Assembly (NCBI GenBank): GCA_027943335.1
Contig: BSBK01001582.1
Location: 475,001 to 539,000 of the forward strand
DNA: 64,000 nucleotides
Direction of reading: 5' to 3'
From: Chamaecyparis obtusa
Lineage: Eukaryota; Streptophyta; Pinopsida; Cupressales; Cupressaceae
The position numbers and the translations under genes were made by a program. Below the pieces are notes generated by a model. The model was not told the origin of the DNA, made no database searches, and worked only from the letters and a program-made list of their open reading frames with translations. Shown piece by piece: positions 47,856 to 60,659 of this stretch; the stretch's first letter is position 1; the number at the start of each line of letters is the position of its first letter.

Positions 47856-50279
47856 TGTTGGTGCCAAAAAATGCTGGACCATTTTGAGGCCAACTGATAG
47901 GCACAAATAAGTACCTCTGCAATTCTGGCTTGATTTAGCCAAGGCTAGTAGGCTTGAATCAAATATGCTTTCTAACTGCACAAATTCATGCACAACAAAA
48001 GCAGATCCTTCCAAAGGGGTAAACAATCCTTTGGAGGAAAATAAACCTAATATCCTAATTTTTAGATAGCTTGAAATCTAAACTAAGGTTTGAAAATATT
48101 ATTAAAACCTAATTGAACATTTTATGAAGAAGATAAAAGATAGAATGCGTAAACTACAAAAAGAACAAATGACAATTTCAAATGAAAAGATCGACCAGTG
48201 CCTGATACCAAATTGGAAATAGAGTCAATTATATCAATCCTGCGTATAGATGGAGATGGTTTTAAGATAACTCACTCCGGTAAAGCAAGACCATCAACCT
48301 ACAGGCTTTCAATTGAAACAAAAATTTAAAATAACTAAGACAATTCATCCTATGGTTTTTAACCCAACTTAAGAGCCTGAAAAGAGCAATAACAGGTTCT
48401 TAGACCATGCTACTGATATTCAAACTGTATAAATTTATCATAAATAAATTCATCAGATAGGAAACACAACAGGATACCTTAGTTCACAGAGCAATCCATA
48501 AAACTAATTGAAAATAATAAACTATATTAACTTTAAGGAACAAGTACTTATCTGAAATTTGCACTTGAGATTTTGGACATCATGTTCAAATCTGTAATTC
48601 GAGATAAGTTTTCAATTTTTTGTTGTGATGTGATGATGTCTCTTGTTTACAAATTCAATTAATATAAATATATCTCCCAATAGTTCTCTGTGAAAGGACA
48701 TGCCCTTTCACAGGACCTAATCCTGGCAACTAACCCTAAAAAATACAAACTAAACCATAATAATGGTTCTTAGGGAAATATTTCTCGTAAAATTAACTTG
48801 ATTTATGATACTTTAGGTGTTCCATGCATAATAATCCGACGTTTAGTTTCCTGCACAAAAATACCTAACATTAGCTAGTCTTAAAACCTAAAATCAAAAA
48901 TCATTACATTCATAATATATTAGGTTTTCATAAAGACCATTATTATTCATTTATTAATTAATAATTAATTGAAAATAAAACATAATAAAATTATAATATA
49001 ACTCAGATATATTTGATAAATAAAGTGTAAATAAAATATTAATTATAAGCCACCCACTTTATTAATAAAAATGAGTTATATTTATCAAAGCATAAAATAC
49101 ACTTAAAATATTAAATAGAAATATGGCATTATAATTTTAAATTCAAAATTTTATTTGCATAACATATTAACCTTAATCTATTCACTTTAGAATTACCCTT
49201 TGAACAAACACATAATAAAAACATTCCTTTCCATTAGGGTAAAAATTTATAATTCATCTTAAAGGAGGGGCTCTTACCCTAACAATTAAGAAATAATCAA
49301 AATAAATGATTTAAGGGAAAGTACTAATTTTCTATTACAAAATAACAACCTTAATGTTTATGAAAAACCCTTAATGTATAAAACCATCTAATAGGACAAA
49401 TTCAAGGTTTTCTTTAGAAATAAAATATTTCAAAACATAAACCCTAAACAAGAATAATATTTATCAAATTATTTACCCTATCATATTTTTAACTTTAGGT
49501 TTTTAGGATGCTTTGAGATGAAACAATAACATTAGAAATAAATCCAAGACTCATAAAGATATATAACATCGTATGAAATAAAATCAACTACTTTTATGAT
49601 CCTAATAATTCATTTCTAAATTATTAAAAAGAAATCAATAATCTAATATTAATATCTTTATTTATACATACATTCTCAAGGAATAACATAGAGTAATTGG
49701 TAGGGGTAGAGTCGGGTAGTTAGGTAGGAAAAAGGATGGTTCAAGAGGTCGAGTGTTCAACTCCCGCTCCCCATTCTTTTTTCCTAAAATCGGAAAATAA
49801 ATAATTCATGAGAAAATAATATTTCACATTGATTTGAAAATGTGATTAAGGAAGAGATTACTCCCTGTGTAAAAGTTGTATTAACTTCTCACCTGCATAG
49901 GAAAACAAAAATAAATGAATTCCTCCTAATCCTCTGGAAGAAAATAAATAGACTAATTGGTTAGGGGGGTAGGAGGGTAGATAGGTAGGAAAAAAGGTCA
50001 GCTTGAGAGGTTGAGGGTTCAACTCCCTCTTTCCATCTTTTTTCACTTAATTTATTTTATTTATTATTTTTAGAATTATTATTTATTTAAAAATGAATAA
50101 ACATTAAATTAGTTGAAATAACTAACAACCTAATACATGGAAATAGAGAATGACAAGCATACATGCCTTTTATTCATTTTAATTTTTTTAGCATAGGGAA
50201 ATTGTATAAAACTGAAATTGAAGATCATACTTCCATGACACATTTGCAATTTTAGGACCTGAATTTTCATGTGTCAACA
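47856..50279 (-). repeat. E1 5' LTR, intact, 2424 bp
   Basis: Starts TGTTGACAC and ends CACCAACA on the minus strand. Its two halves match 43662-44839 and 8345-9490, and it shows the uninterrupted sequence at the 34-kb insertion site (near 49005). Confidence 0.9.
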
Positions 50280-50284
50280 GTTCT

Positions 50285-50413
50285 AATGGAGCCAGCTAAT
50301 TTTGATAGACCCATATGAAGTTTCACTTTTTACATTGTATACTTTTACAATATCCTTCTCTTCAGGGGTTGGTTCACCATTAAAAAGCTTGGAAATATCC
50401 CTAAGTCTATCAT
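50285..50413 (-). pseudogene. Short coding-like relic between E1 and E2
   Basis: The minus strand reads DRLRDISKLFNGEPTPEEKD and on to VKSETSYGSIKI without a stop. It may continue into 57835 and beyond on one side of E2 and 8339 and below on the other side of E1. The composition looks like real coding sequence, but I do not recognise the protein. Confidence 0.35.
50409..50413. repeat. E2 target-site duplication, left copy
   Basis: ATCAT here is repeated exactly at 57830-57834. Confidence 0.95.
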
Positions 50414-52763
50414 TGTTACCCAAAATTTCCTATCATTCAATTTTGGCCAAAATCCTATTTTTGCTTGTGAAGTTGATCCTCAAATTTTTATGGTTTGTGA
50501 CCTTGGCCACATGTTCCTCAATGTGCCACCATGCTCCAGTTCAGATCGCATGCGCTAATTCATAAAACCTAGGAAGATATTCAAGTTTCAAGGTTTGCAG
50601 GGAATACTTATGTCGCAGGGTTCTAAAAAATTATCTAAGCATAAAACCCTCGATGTTTTCTACTTTCTTTAGTCAGGCTTATAAACTCGGGTTGTTTTTG
50701 ACCTTTCGTACCCCGCATTTCTACTTCGGTGTTATATTTTCCTATGTGCATTGTTGTGACCAAAGTGGGTCCCAGGTCTTCAAGGATACAGTCACTTGAT
50801 TTCCAGTTTTGTTGGTGGTCAAGCCTTTATTTGAGTGATTAGGTGACTGTGTGGTCACTTGATCTCTTATTTCTGGCAGTTAAGTGCTTTTCATTCATCG
50901 ACCCATCATTTTCATAGTCACGTGTTCACACAACCCTAGTAGGCAATTAATGTTGTGTAAGGCGGTCTCCATTCTGAGGTGGTTGAAGTGTAAAAGGATC
51001 TACGGTTGTCGCATGATTGTAAGGAATATTCTTTCCCTTTGCGATCTTGTGATAGCCATCATTTGATGGAAGGGAGATCTGATAGATGGGTCCGAGATGC
51101 TAGTCGTGTGGCAGTGCCCATTTCTAGTTGGCCAAAGGGTGATGAAGAGGATATGATGGTGGGCCCAAATTTTTCAAGTGGGGTGATAGTGCAATATGAT
51201 CTATGATTGTCGCATGATCACAAGGAATATTCTTCCCCTTTGCGATCATGTGACCACTATCTAGTTTAAAATCGATAGTTATCCGTGGACCCATTGGTTG
51301 TTGTGCTGAGGTGCTTGATTTTTATTGGTCATCGAAGTGGTGATGTGGCCAACAATTTTTTAGGGGCTTGCGACTATTTCAAAGGTTGATCTGAGCAGTT
51401 CGTTTGCCAGGAAGGAGTGGTATTGATGACCACATTTTAAATTTGACAATTGGCCATTGCTTTTCAAATTTTTAAATATCTTTCAAGGTTTTCTCACTAG
51501 TTCATTGCGGTTGGTTGAATGCGGCTGCGGGTAGCTTAGAATTGATAGTTTCAGGATAGTTGCAGTCGAGGGAAGGTTGAGAAAGATTTGGTGGCTGTAT
51601 TCTATGATTTCTCAGGGTACCATGTTGATGTTCTTATGCCAAAGAAATATTAAAGGTTGTCACCACCTTTGGCCTTTTGTACTTCAAAAAACTCAAATAT
51701 CTATAAGGATCTGATTTTAAGCATTGATGATAGGCCTGGCTTGCGGAGGCAAAGTCATGGTTTGGTGTGAGGTTTTCAACTTATAGAGGTGGACATGCAT
51801 GATATCTGATCGGTTGGGATATTTTCATGAGTATTTATGATCAGAGTTGATAGAGTTAGGGTTTTGATTATTTTATGGAAATCTATGTAAACCCTAGTTA
51901 GGTTTTCCTCCAGCCTACGTGCAAAAGGAGATGTATATATTGTTTTGGAAGCTTTTTTAGAGCTAAGAGTTGGCAATTGTAAAAGAGAATTTTCTCTCTG
52001 AGGAGTTATCCATGGCATATTTTATGCCCTCTGACTTTCTACAATTTGTAACTTTCATTAGAACTTCAGATATTGCAAAGGTACTTTGTGACATTATTTC
52101 TGTCCCTATGCCCTTCTTGTCTGAATTTTCTCTTAATGAATTAAGTATTTGTATGTTTTCAGTGTTGATCTTAGGGTTCTTGATCCCTCTTTCTTTCTGC
52201 AATTCATGTGTATCCTTGTGGGTGATTTGATTTGAATGCTCTTATGGGTATACTTCCACCCCTAGCAATTTGTCTCATTCCTATACCCAATTGTAGAGGT
52301 GAATGTCCATTTGCAGGTTATAGTTTGTGTCTAAGTTCTTAAGAGTGCTATTGCCTTGTGAAATTCTCTCTTTCCCTACATAGCATCTCTCTAATGCAAA
52401 CCCTTCTATAAAATATTAATGCAAGCCTATTTAGTGAGTCATGATCTCCTAGACCTAAGATTATGTGCTGAGTTCATCCTTTATACTACAATTCATACCA
52501 TATTTTTGGTGTATCGCCTAGTAGGATAATTTGCTTTCAGTTATTTTCCCTTTCATGCACTCCTTCTATCCCTTTTCCCCTCAAGAATTTACTTTTCTGT
52601 CAAAGAAGCAAATTAAGGTGATTATCCAAGAGGAACCAGCCTAGAACCTGGAGGTCTCATCTTAGTTAGCATAGGTCCCACAACCTGGACATGATTCCCA
52701 TGTTATACTAGGTTATCAAGACCAAGAGAGCTTGAAAAAAGGGTGCAAACTTAGTGTATAACA
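50414..52763 (+). repeat. E2 5' LTR
   Basis: 2350 bp, matching 55482-57829 with scattered differences, mostly transitions. Frames inside it occur at the same offset in both LTRs and have no motif. Confidence 0.95.
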
Positions 52764-52767
52764 ATTT

Positions 52768-52785
52768 TGGCACGCCCGTTGGGAC
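52768..52785 (+). promoter_or_regulatory. E2 primer-binding site
   Basis: TGGCACGCCCGTTGGGAC begins four bases after the LTR end. TTGGCACGCCC-type primer sites are common in plant Ty3/gypsy elements. Confidence 0.8.
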
Positions 52786-52974
52786 CAAGATTAGATTCAA
52801 GTTCAAGGTGCTCCTATGGGTTCATTTTGAAAAGATTATGCTATCTCTGATATACTGATTGCATAAAACAGACCTTAGAGAGGTTAGTATTCAAGTATAT
52901 CTGGTGACTCCATTGGTGTTAAGAGACAGTGACCCAATTTTTTATAGAGCTTATGGGAAAAATAAACCCTTCTT

Positions 52975-55110
52975 ATGGCAAGAAAATTTGCATTTGCACC
53001 CTTTAATCAGGGTAGTCCATTAAATTTTTCCCAACACCATGATCTACCCTTGGTGGCACTAAAGAGTCTACCTAATTTCATAGGTGAAGACCAAACTACT
53101 ACTTTTGAGCACATAAGAGATGTGGCTACCATCTATAGTATACAAAACATCATAGAGGATGTTGCCACCAAGTTGTTGGTTTCCTCCTTTAAGGGTAAGG
53201 CCCTAGATTGGTTTAGAAGTCTGACAGTTGGCTCCATTACTTCATGGGATAGACTTGGAGAGCTCTTTCGCAAATACTTTGAGGATGATTTAGACTCTTT
53301 GTCTCTGGTAGAGCAGCTCCAAATTATAAAGAGAGATCCTTGAGAATAGATGACTGATTTTAATGGTAGATTCCTCAAGACATGGAATAGGATTCCAATT
53401 AATGTAAGGCCTTCATCAGACTATGCTTTCCTTTATTTTTTGAGAAGCCTAACTAATGATATATCTGTCATGATTCAATCTTTAGGAAGTACTTCATTAC
53501 CTCAGGCTTTTGACCTAGTTGTAAAGGTAGAAAATTGTTTAATCCAAGTAGGCATGATAGCTAGAAGGCCACCCATGCCTATCTCTCCCAATCTTCAGCC
53601 CACTATACCTTTGTAAATTCCTCCATTTACTCCCATACCTATGTTAATAGAACCTTAGGCCAGCACTAGCTATGGAGACTCCATAGGTGACCCTTCTCAA
53701 GAGCTACTTAAATTAAAAAGCAGTCAAAAAGAGGTCAAAAGTGATCAACAAGAAACAAACCAAGAGATGATGAGCCTGCTGTAGGCTCTAACCGAGGATT
53801 TGATCATTTTAAAAGGGCAAAATCAAGAGGATAGGCCACCTTATCAACAATAAGACCAAAGTCCTAACCAGCAGTACCAGGCTCAGGAGCAATCCTACCA
53901 AAAAAGTAGACAACAGTATCAAGAAAAGCACTAAAGAAAAAGGTAAAATTTGGTAAAAAGGCCTTTCCATCCATATAATCCAGTTAGGAGGACATTCCCA
54001 ACATAAAACATCAAAGCAGCTGGCAGTCACCTGAACCCACTTTTTGGGAAGGAGGTTACAGATTTTCCACTTGTTCTCTTGAACTATGAGCTTCCTGATG
54101 GAGAAAGGTCAGAAGTGTTACAACAAGAGACAGTGGCCTCTCAAGCATATCCCCCTAAGGATGGGATGCAACAAGTGCTAAGACAAGAAACTCACAAAGT
54201 TTAGATCTCAAGTTTCTTGCCTGAGCCCATTCATGACCCTATCCCAGATTTCCAACCACCTCATCTTCCCCTTATAAAGGAGACACCTAAAGGTTTTCAC
54301 TTCCTAAGTGACAGTGAGCCAGTCCTGCAGCAAATAAGGCCCTATGAACCATTTCCTAAAGAATTCCCTACACCTCATAGCATTTTAGGCCACCAGAAAG
54401 AAGATTATTTTTGTCTTTTAGGTGTACTTTTTCATGATGGTCATGAGGAACAAGTAGGGTTATTACATCAAAATGGATTTGAGCAGTCAGATAAGGATAA
54501 GAAAGAAAGTGAAGAGGGTGAAAGCCCAGCTGATCTATTTGAAGAGATGCCTTCTTATATTGAGCATGATGAGGTAACACAAGATTCACTAGTTGGGCCC
54601 TATGATTGTGAAAATAAAGATGATACGGTTGTTGTTGACTTAGAGCAATAAGATGATTTTGATTTGATAATTGATGCTTTTTTCTCAACTCTTGTTGATG
54701 TTCCTCACCTTCCTAAAAAGGATCATGACTTGCATGTTCTTGAAGAGGAGTTCAGATATCAGGGGGTTAATTGTGTCCCAACTACAGAAGAGGAAAATGT
54801 ATGGTAGATTAGTATGGAGGGACAATTTTTTGACCATCCTGCTGAGGTTATTAATGAGATGCATCCTGACAATAGAAAAGGGAACCCAAAGTTCACTCTT
54901 TCCAAGGGTTTCCCCTTAAGGTAATTAGCAAGAATGGAGGCCAGCCATAAAAATCCAGTCATGTTTATGTCCAAACATGAGTGTTCAAATGAAGCTGAAG
55001 CTGGAGGTGAGCTTGCAGTTTAGCACAGACAAGCTCAACTCACTTATCTACCCCTAGATAATGGAAATAAGAATTTGTTGGTGGAGGTGAGTCAATTTTT
55101 TTATGTCTTT
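52975..55110 (+). pseudogene. E2 gag pseudogene
   Basis: ATG 52975 (MARKFAFAPFNQGSPLNF). One frame stays readable to about 55100 through roughly a dozen stops, the first being TGA and TAG near 53341-53349. Residues 30-180 carry the plant Ty3 retrotransposon gag domain: FIGEDQTTTFEHIRDV, then KLLVSSFKGKALDWFRSL, then SWDRLGELFRKYF and FNGRFLKTWNRIP. A Gln-rich linker and an acidic Asp/Glu-rich tail follow. No CCHC knuckle is seen. Gag would build the virus-like particle; this copy is dead. Confidence 0.85.
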
Positions 55111-55481
55111 CAAAGGGTAGTGCCTTGGTTCTTCACACAATTGTGTGTACTTCACTCCTTATTTGCTATCCTCATGCATGTAAAATTTTGTATCCTAAAG
55201 AGGAGGGGTAGTTATTTCAGCCTACCAGTGAATGGCTTTGTTTGACCAATTTTTTGCACTAGTTACTTTAGGTTAGCTTAGTTTTCCTAATTTATGTCCT
55301 TCCTTTCTAGTTTAGTCTTCCTATTTTCCAAGAAGTGCTTATGCACAGTTTTGTTCCTCTGCCACAAGTTTTGTCTCTCTATCATGGTTTTGTGTCCAAG
55401 TGATGACTCCTATGCCCAATATATATGTCAAGGCCACTAATCAATGTCTAGCAAGCTGACATCCCACAGAAATTGCCAAAA
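55111..55481 (+). other. E2 region before the 3' LTR
   Basis: No coding frame is seen. A purine-rich AAAGAGGAGGGGTAG lies at 55196-55210, but it is far from the LTR and no clear tract abuts it. The bases just before 55482 are GAAATTGCCAAAA. Confidence 0.4.
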
Positions 55482-57829
55482 TGTTACCCAAAATTTCCTA
55501 TCATTCAATTTTGGCCATAATCGTGTTTTTGCTTGTGAAGTTGATCCTCAAATTTTTATGGTTTGTGACCTTGGCCCCATGTTCCTCAATGCACCACCAT
55601 GCTCCAATTCAGATCACATGCACTAATTCATAAAACCTAGGAAGATATTCAAGTTTCAAGGTCTGCAGGGAATGCTTATGTCACAGGGTTCTAAAAAATT
55701 GTCTAAGCATAAAACCCTCAGTGTTTTATACTTTCTTCGGTCATGCTTATAAACTCAAGTTGTTTTCGACCTTTTACGCCCCACATTTTTGCTTCAGTGT
55801 TATCTTTTCCTATGTGCGTTGTTGCGACCAAAGTGGGTCCCAGGTCTTTAAGGATATAGTCGCTTGATCTCCAATTTTACTGGTGGTCAAGCCTTTATTT
55901 TAGTGATTAGGAAGTTATGCAGTCACTTGATCTCTTGTTTCTAGTAGTTAAGTGCTTTTTGTTCAGTGACCTAATATTTTCACATTAATGTGTTTGCGCA
56001 ACCCTAGTAGGTAGTTAATGTTGTGTTTGGTGGTCTCCATTCTGAGGCGGTTGAAGTGTAAAAGGATCTACAGCTGTCGCATGATCATAAGGAATATTCT
56101 TTCCCTTTGTGATCTTGTGACAGTCATTTGATGGAAGGGAGATCTGATAGATGGGTTTGAGATGCTAATCATGCGACAGTGTTCATTTTTGGTTGGCCGA
56201 AGGGTGATGATGAGGATATGATGGTGGGCCTAAATTTTTCAAGTGGGGTGACAGTGCAATATGATCTATTATTGTCACATGATTGCAAGGAATATTCTTC
56301 CCCTTTGCGATCATGTGACCACATTCCAATTTAAAACCAACAGTTATCCATGGACCCATTGGTTGTTGTGTTGAGGTGCTTGATTTTTATTGGTCACCGA
56401 AGTGGTGATGTGGTCAGCAATTTTTCAAGGGCTTGTGACTGTTTCAAAGGTTGATCTGAGCCGTTCATTTTATGAGAAGGAGTGGTATTGACAGCCACAT
56501 TTTAAATTTGACCAGTTGGCTGTTGCTTTTCAAATTTTTAAATATCTTTTGAGGTTTTCTTGCTGGTTCATTGTGGTTGGTTGAATGCGGCTGTGGGTAG
56601 CTCAGAATTGATAGTTATAGGACAGTTACAGTTGGGGGAAGGTTGAGAAAGATTTGGTGGCCGTCTTCTATGATTTCTTAGGATACCATGTTGATGTTCT
56701 TATGCCAAAGAAATATTAAAGGTTGTCACCACCTTTGGCCTTCTGTACTTTAAAAAACTCAAATATTTGTAAGGATTTGATTTTAAGCATTGATTATAGG
56801 CCTGGCTTGCAGAGGTAGAGTCATGGTTTGGTGTGAGGTTTTCAACTTGTAGAGGTGGACATGCATGATATCTGATTGGTTGGGATATTTCCATGAGTAT
56901 TTATGATCAGAGTTGATAGAGTTAGGGTTTTGACTATTTTATGGAAATCTATGTAAACCCTAGTTAGGTTTTGCTCCAGCCTGCATGCAAAAGGATATGT
57001 ATATATTATTTTGGAAGCTTTTTTAGAGCTAAGAGTTGGCAATTGTAAAAGAGAATTTTCTCTCTGAGGAGTTATCCATGGCATATTTTCTGCCCTCTGA
57101 CTTTCTACAGTTTGTAACTTTCATTGGAACTTCAGATATTGCAAAGGTACTTTGTGACATTATTTTTGTCCCTATGCCCTTCTTGTCTGAATTTTCTCTT
57201 AATGAATTGAGTATTTGTATGTTTTTAGTGTTGATCTTAGGGTTCCTGATCCCTCTTTCTTTCTGCAATTCATGTGTATCCTTGTGGGTGATTTGATTTG
57301 AATGCTCTTGTGGGTATACTTCCACCCCTGGCAATTTGTCTCATTCCTATACCCAATTGCAGAGGTGAATGTCTGTTTGCAGGTTATAGTTTGTGTCTAA
57401 GTTCTTAAGAGTGCTATTGCCTTGTGAAATTCTCTCTTTCCCTACATAGCATCTCTCTAATGCAGACCCTTCTATAAAATATTAATGCAAGCCTATTTAG
57501 TGAGTCGTCATCTCCTAGACCTAAGATTGTGTGCTAAGTTCATCCTTTATACTACAATTCATACCATATTTTCAGTGTATCACCTAGTAGGATAATTTGC
57601 TTTCAATTATTTTCCCTTTTGTGCACTCCTTCTATCCCTTTTCCCCTCAATAATTTACTTTTCTGTCAAAGAAGAAAATTAAGGTGATTATCCAAGAGGA
57701 ACTAGCCTAGAACTTGGAGGTCTCATCTTAGTTAGCATAGGTCCCACAACCTGGAGATGATTCCCATGTTATACTAGGTTATTAGGACCAAGAGATCTTG
57801 AAAAAAGGGTGCAAACTTGGTGTATAACA
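55482..57829 (+). repeat. E2 3' LTR
   Basis: Partner of 50414-52763, followed directly by ATCAT (57830-57834). Confidence 0.95.
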
Positions 57830-57834
57830 ATCAT

Positions 57835-58044
57835 ATAATGGAATCATTCCTAATTATGTTTTTATGGAGTTTAGTTTAGTTCTCTTATTCCATAATGTCT
57901 AATAATTTTGATATTCAAGAAATGCCTCTTCAATTTTCATGCGTGGAAACCCAATCTCAATAAGAGGGTGAGAATATGATGAGAAGGTGAGAAGGGGAGA
58001 GACAATGACATAGACAAAGACATAGAAATAGACACACACACACA

Positions 58045-58098
<54 letters not shown>

Positions 58099-58157
58099 AG
58101 GAGGCAAAGAGAGGTTAAGAAGATGAGAGGTCTAGAGAGATAGAGGGTGGTGAGAAG

Positions 58158-58190
<33 letters not shown>
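57835..58190. repeat. E2 right flank with (CA)n and (GA)n microsatellites
   Basis: 57835-57960 may belong to the older relic seen at 50285-50413. (CA)n then (GA)n lies at about 58032-58096, and a second (GA)n at 58158-58189. Confidence 0.75.
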
Positions 58191-58191
<1 letters not shown>

Positions 58192-59374
58192 ATAACCTAG
58201 GTCATAGGACTCATTAATATTTCCTATGACCCCTTAACAACCCTCAAGACCCCTAATATATAGGGAGGGGTCCTAGGACACATTAATGTATCCTTAGACC
58301 ATTTAACAACCCTTAGGACCCCTAAGATGTAGACAGAAGGGTAATAAAGGGTTAAAAGTATCATAAGGTGTCTTAGGACATGTTAATGTGTCCCAAGACC
58401 TCTTAAGACCCCTTATGACCCCTTACCATACATCGGTGTGTGATAAGAGGTCCTAAGGGGTCTTAAGGAACCCTAGGACATATTAATGTGTCCTACAACC
58501 TCTTAAAAACCCTTAGGACCCCTAATATGTAGAGAGAGGGGTCCTAAAGGGTCATAAGGAGTCATAAGGGGTCTTAGGACACATTAATGTGTTCTAGGAC
58601 CCTTTAAGACCCCTTAGGACTCCTTAGGACCCCTTACCATATATTAGTGTATGGTAAGGGGTCTAAGGGGTTTTGAGGCATCCTAAGACACACTAATGTG
58701 TCCCAAGACCCCATAAAAACCCTTAGGACCACTAATATGTAGAGAGAAGTGTCCTAAAGCATCATAAGGGGTCCTTTGACACATTAATGTCTCCTAGGGC
58801 CCCTTAAGACCACTTACAACCTCTTACCATACACTAATGGGTTGTAAGGGGTCCTAATGGGTTTTAAGGACTCCTAATTGGTTCTAATGGGTCATAAGGA
58901 GTCCTACAGGGTCATAATGGGTCCTAAGGGATCCTAGGACTAAATAGGACCCATTATTAACCCTTATGATACATTAGGACCCCCTAGAACCCATTAGTGT
59001 TTTGTATGATAGTTAATGTGTTTTAAGGGGTCCTAATGTGTCCTAATGTGTATTAATGGGTCTTAAGGGGTCCTAAGACCACTTAGAATGCATTACAACC
59101 CCTTAGGACATATTAGGACACATTAGAACCTATTAGTATGTTCTATGATGGTTAATGTGTTATAAGGCATATTAATGGGTTCTAATGTGTCCTAATGTGT
59201 CATAATTAATCCTATGGGGTCTTAATGGGTCATATGAGGTCCTAGGACCACTAAGGATCCATTATGACTACTTATGATACATTAGTACCACTTAAAACCC
59301 ATTAGTGTGTCCTATAATGGTTAATATGTTCTAAGGGGTCCTAATGTGTCCCACGAGCTCCCAACTAATACTAA
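58191..59374. repeat. Hairpin-rich minisatellite, ~200-bp period, GACCCCTTA vocabulary
   Basis: Blocks of CCTTAGGACCCCTAATAT, the palindrome GGACACATTAATGTGTCC, and a stem GACCCCTTACCATA with its complement around a short loop recur near 58430, 58635 and 58825. The right third shortens to GGGTCCTAATGTGTCCTAAT words. It stops at the LTR end at 59375. Confidence 0.85.
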
Positions 59375-60393
59375 TGTTAGAAATAGGGAATACTGAGAGG
59401 GGGGGTGAATCAGTATTCTACAAACTTTATCTTTTTCCCAATTATGGATATAATAGATTATCTTTATATATGCATAACATAAGAAGCTAAACAACATGCA
59501 TAAAAATAAAGAACTCATAACACATTATTTGTTCTCGAGGAAACCCTAGCCAAGGGAAAACTCCATTGCGGATGGTACCCACAAATATCCACTAATCAAA
59601 AGTATCATGTTAAGGATGTTGACCTTGTTAGGATTCTATTACAATAATATAGTGTATCAGTCCTGATTAAGAGACTATAGGCCTTGTTAGAAGCCTCAAC
59701 CCTATTAGGAGTTGTAGTACAAAATCTGATTACCAGATGAGCCCACTGCCCAAACAAGTAATGTACAATATACACTAATTACAAAATAGGTTAAGGTACA
59801 TAACCTTATACTACTTGCATATCACTTCACTTCTCTTTCACTATCGCTATTACATATGCTTCATATACTTCACATCATATCACTTGTCCTTCTTTCTCAA
59901 TAATACTACAATTATTGCTTTCATTACTACACTTACAATTACAATTACATTTACATTTATACCAATAGCTTTATACAATATTTGACATCTAGGATATCAT
60001 CCCTTTATATTGTTAAGTCATTATTTTGATAAACAAAATAATCCCTTAACTCTTTACTAGTTCTGCCTTCATATTCTATCCTATCAGCTTCACACTATCT
60101 TCAGTAAAACTATCATAGCTTCTTCCGTACATGTCGTACTGACTTGCACTCTAAGATGGGTGAACAACAGGCATCATAGAGTCTATTTTCAAGTGCGCAA
60201 GCACTAAAATTACTCCAGTTAACATCGCAAACAAAAACTAGATCCAGGTTCACTGGTAAAACACTGTCTCACACTTAGACAAATTTGCAATGCGCTCTGA
60301 CATACTTTCTCTCTGACCTGTGTGATCTTCATGTGGATCATATGTTTCCATAATGACAATATTTATGTAATCGACTTAGCCAAATTTCCAACA
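59375..60393 (-). repeat. 3' LTR of the truncated Copia-like element
   Basis: The ends TGTTGG and CTAACA form the usual TG...CA pair, and the polypurine tract next to the TGTTGG end fixes the orientation. It contains the GGGAATACTGAGAGGGGGGG stretch at its far end. There is no partner LTR in the window for comparison. Confidence 0.75.
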
Positions 60394-60414
60394 ATCTCCC
60401 CCTTTTTCATTGGT
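60394..60414 (-). promoter_or_regulatory. Polypurine tract
   Basis: The minus strand reads AATGAAAAAGGGGGAGAT directly before the LTR, as expected for plus-strand priming in Copia elements. Confidence 0.8.
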
Positions 60415-60659
60415 GGCAACATATGATAAAATTGGCTAAGTGTACAACTCAAAATCTCAAAACTATTCAAAACTATGGCCATAGTATAAAATACATACTA
60501 TCCTTATAAGTCCTAAAAAATATTATCTCTAATATAGTATTCCCCCTAAGAGTAACAACCCTTATCATATACTATCAATTTTCTTCTATATATCTCTCCC
60601 CCTTTGACAACAATGACAAAATAAGGTAGGGAGGGTCACAAAATTGTATTACAAAAAGT

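Larger units (their letters stand above)
50414..57829 (+). mobile_element. E2: gag-only LTR retroelement, 7.4 kb
   Basis: Two LTRs of about 2.35 kb (50414-52763, 55482-57829) start TGTTACCC and end TATAACA, flanked by a perfect ATCAT duplication. A primer site TGGCACGCCCGTTGGGAC lies at 52768. The 2.7-kb internal region carries a Ty3-type gag and a long acidic tail but no protease, reverse transcriptase or integrase. This matches the layout described for non-autonomous TR-GAG elements. Confidence 0.95.

Noticed and set aside
51776..52230. Genes shared at 51.8-52.2 and 56.8-57.3 kb
   Set aside because: They are the same segment of the two E2 LTRs, with no coding signature.
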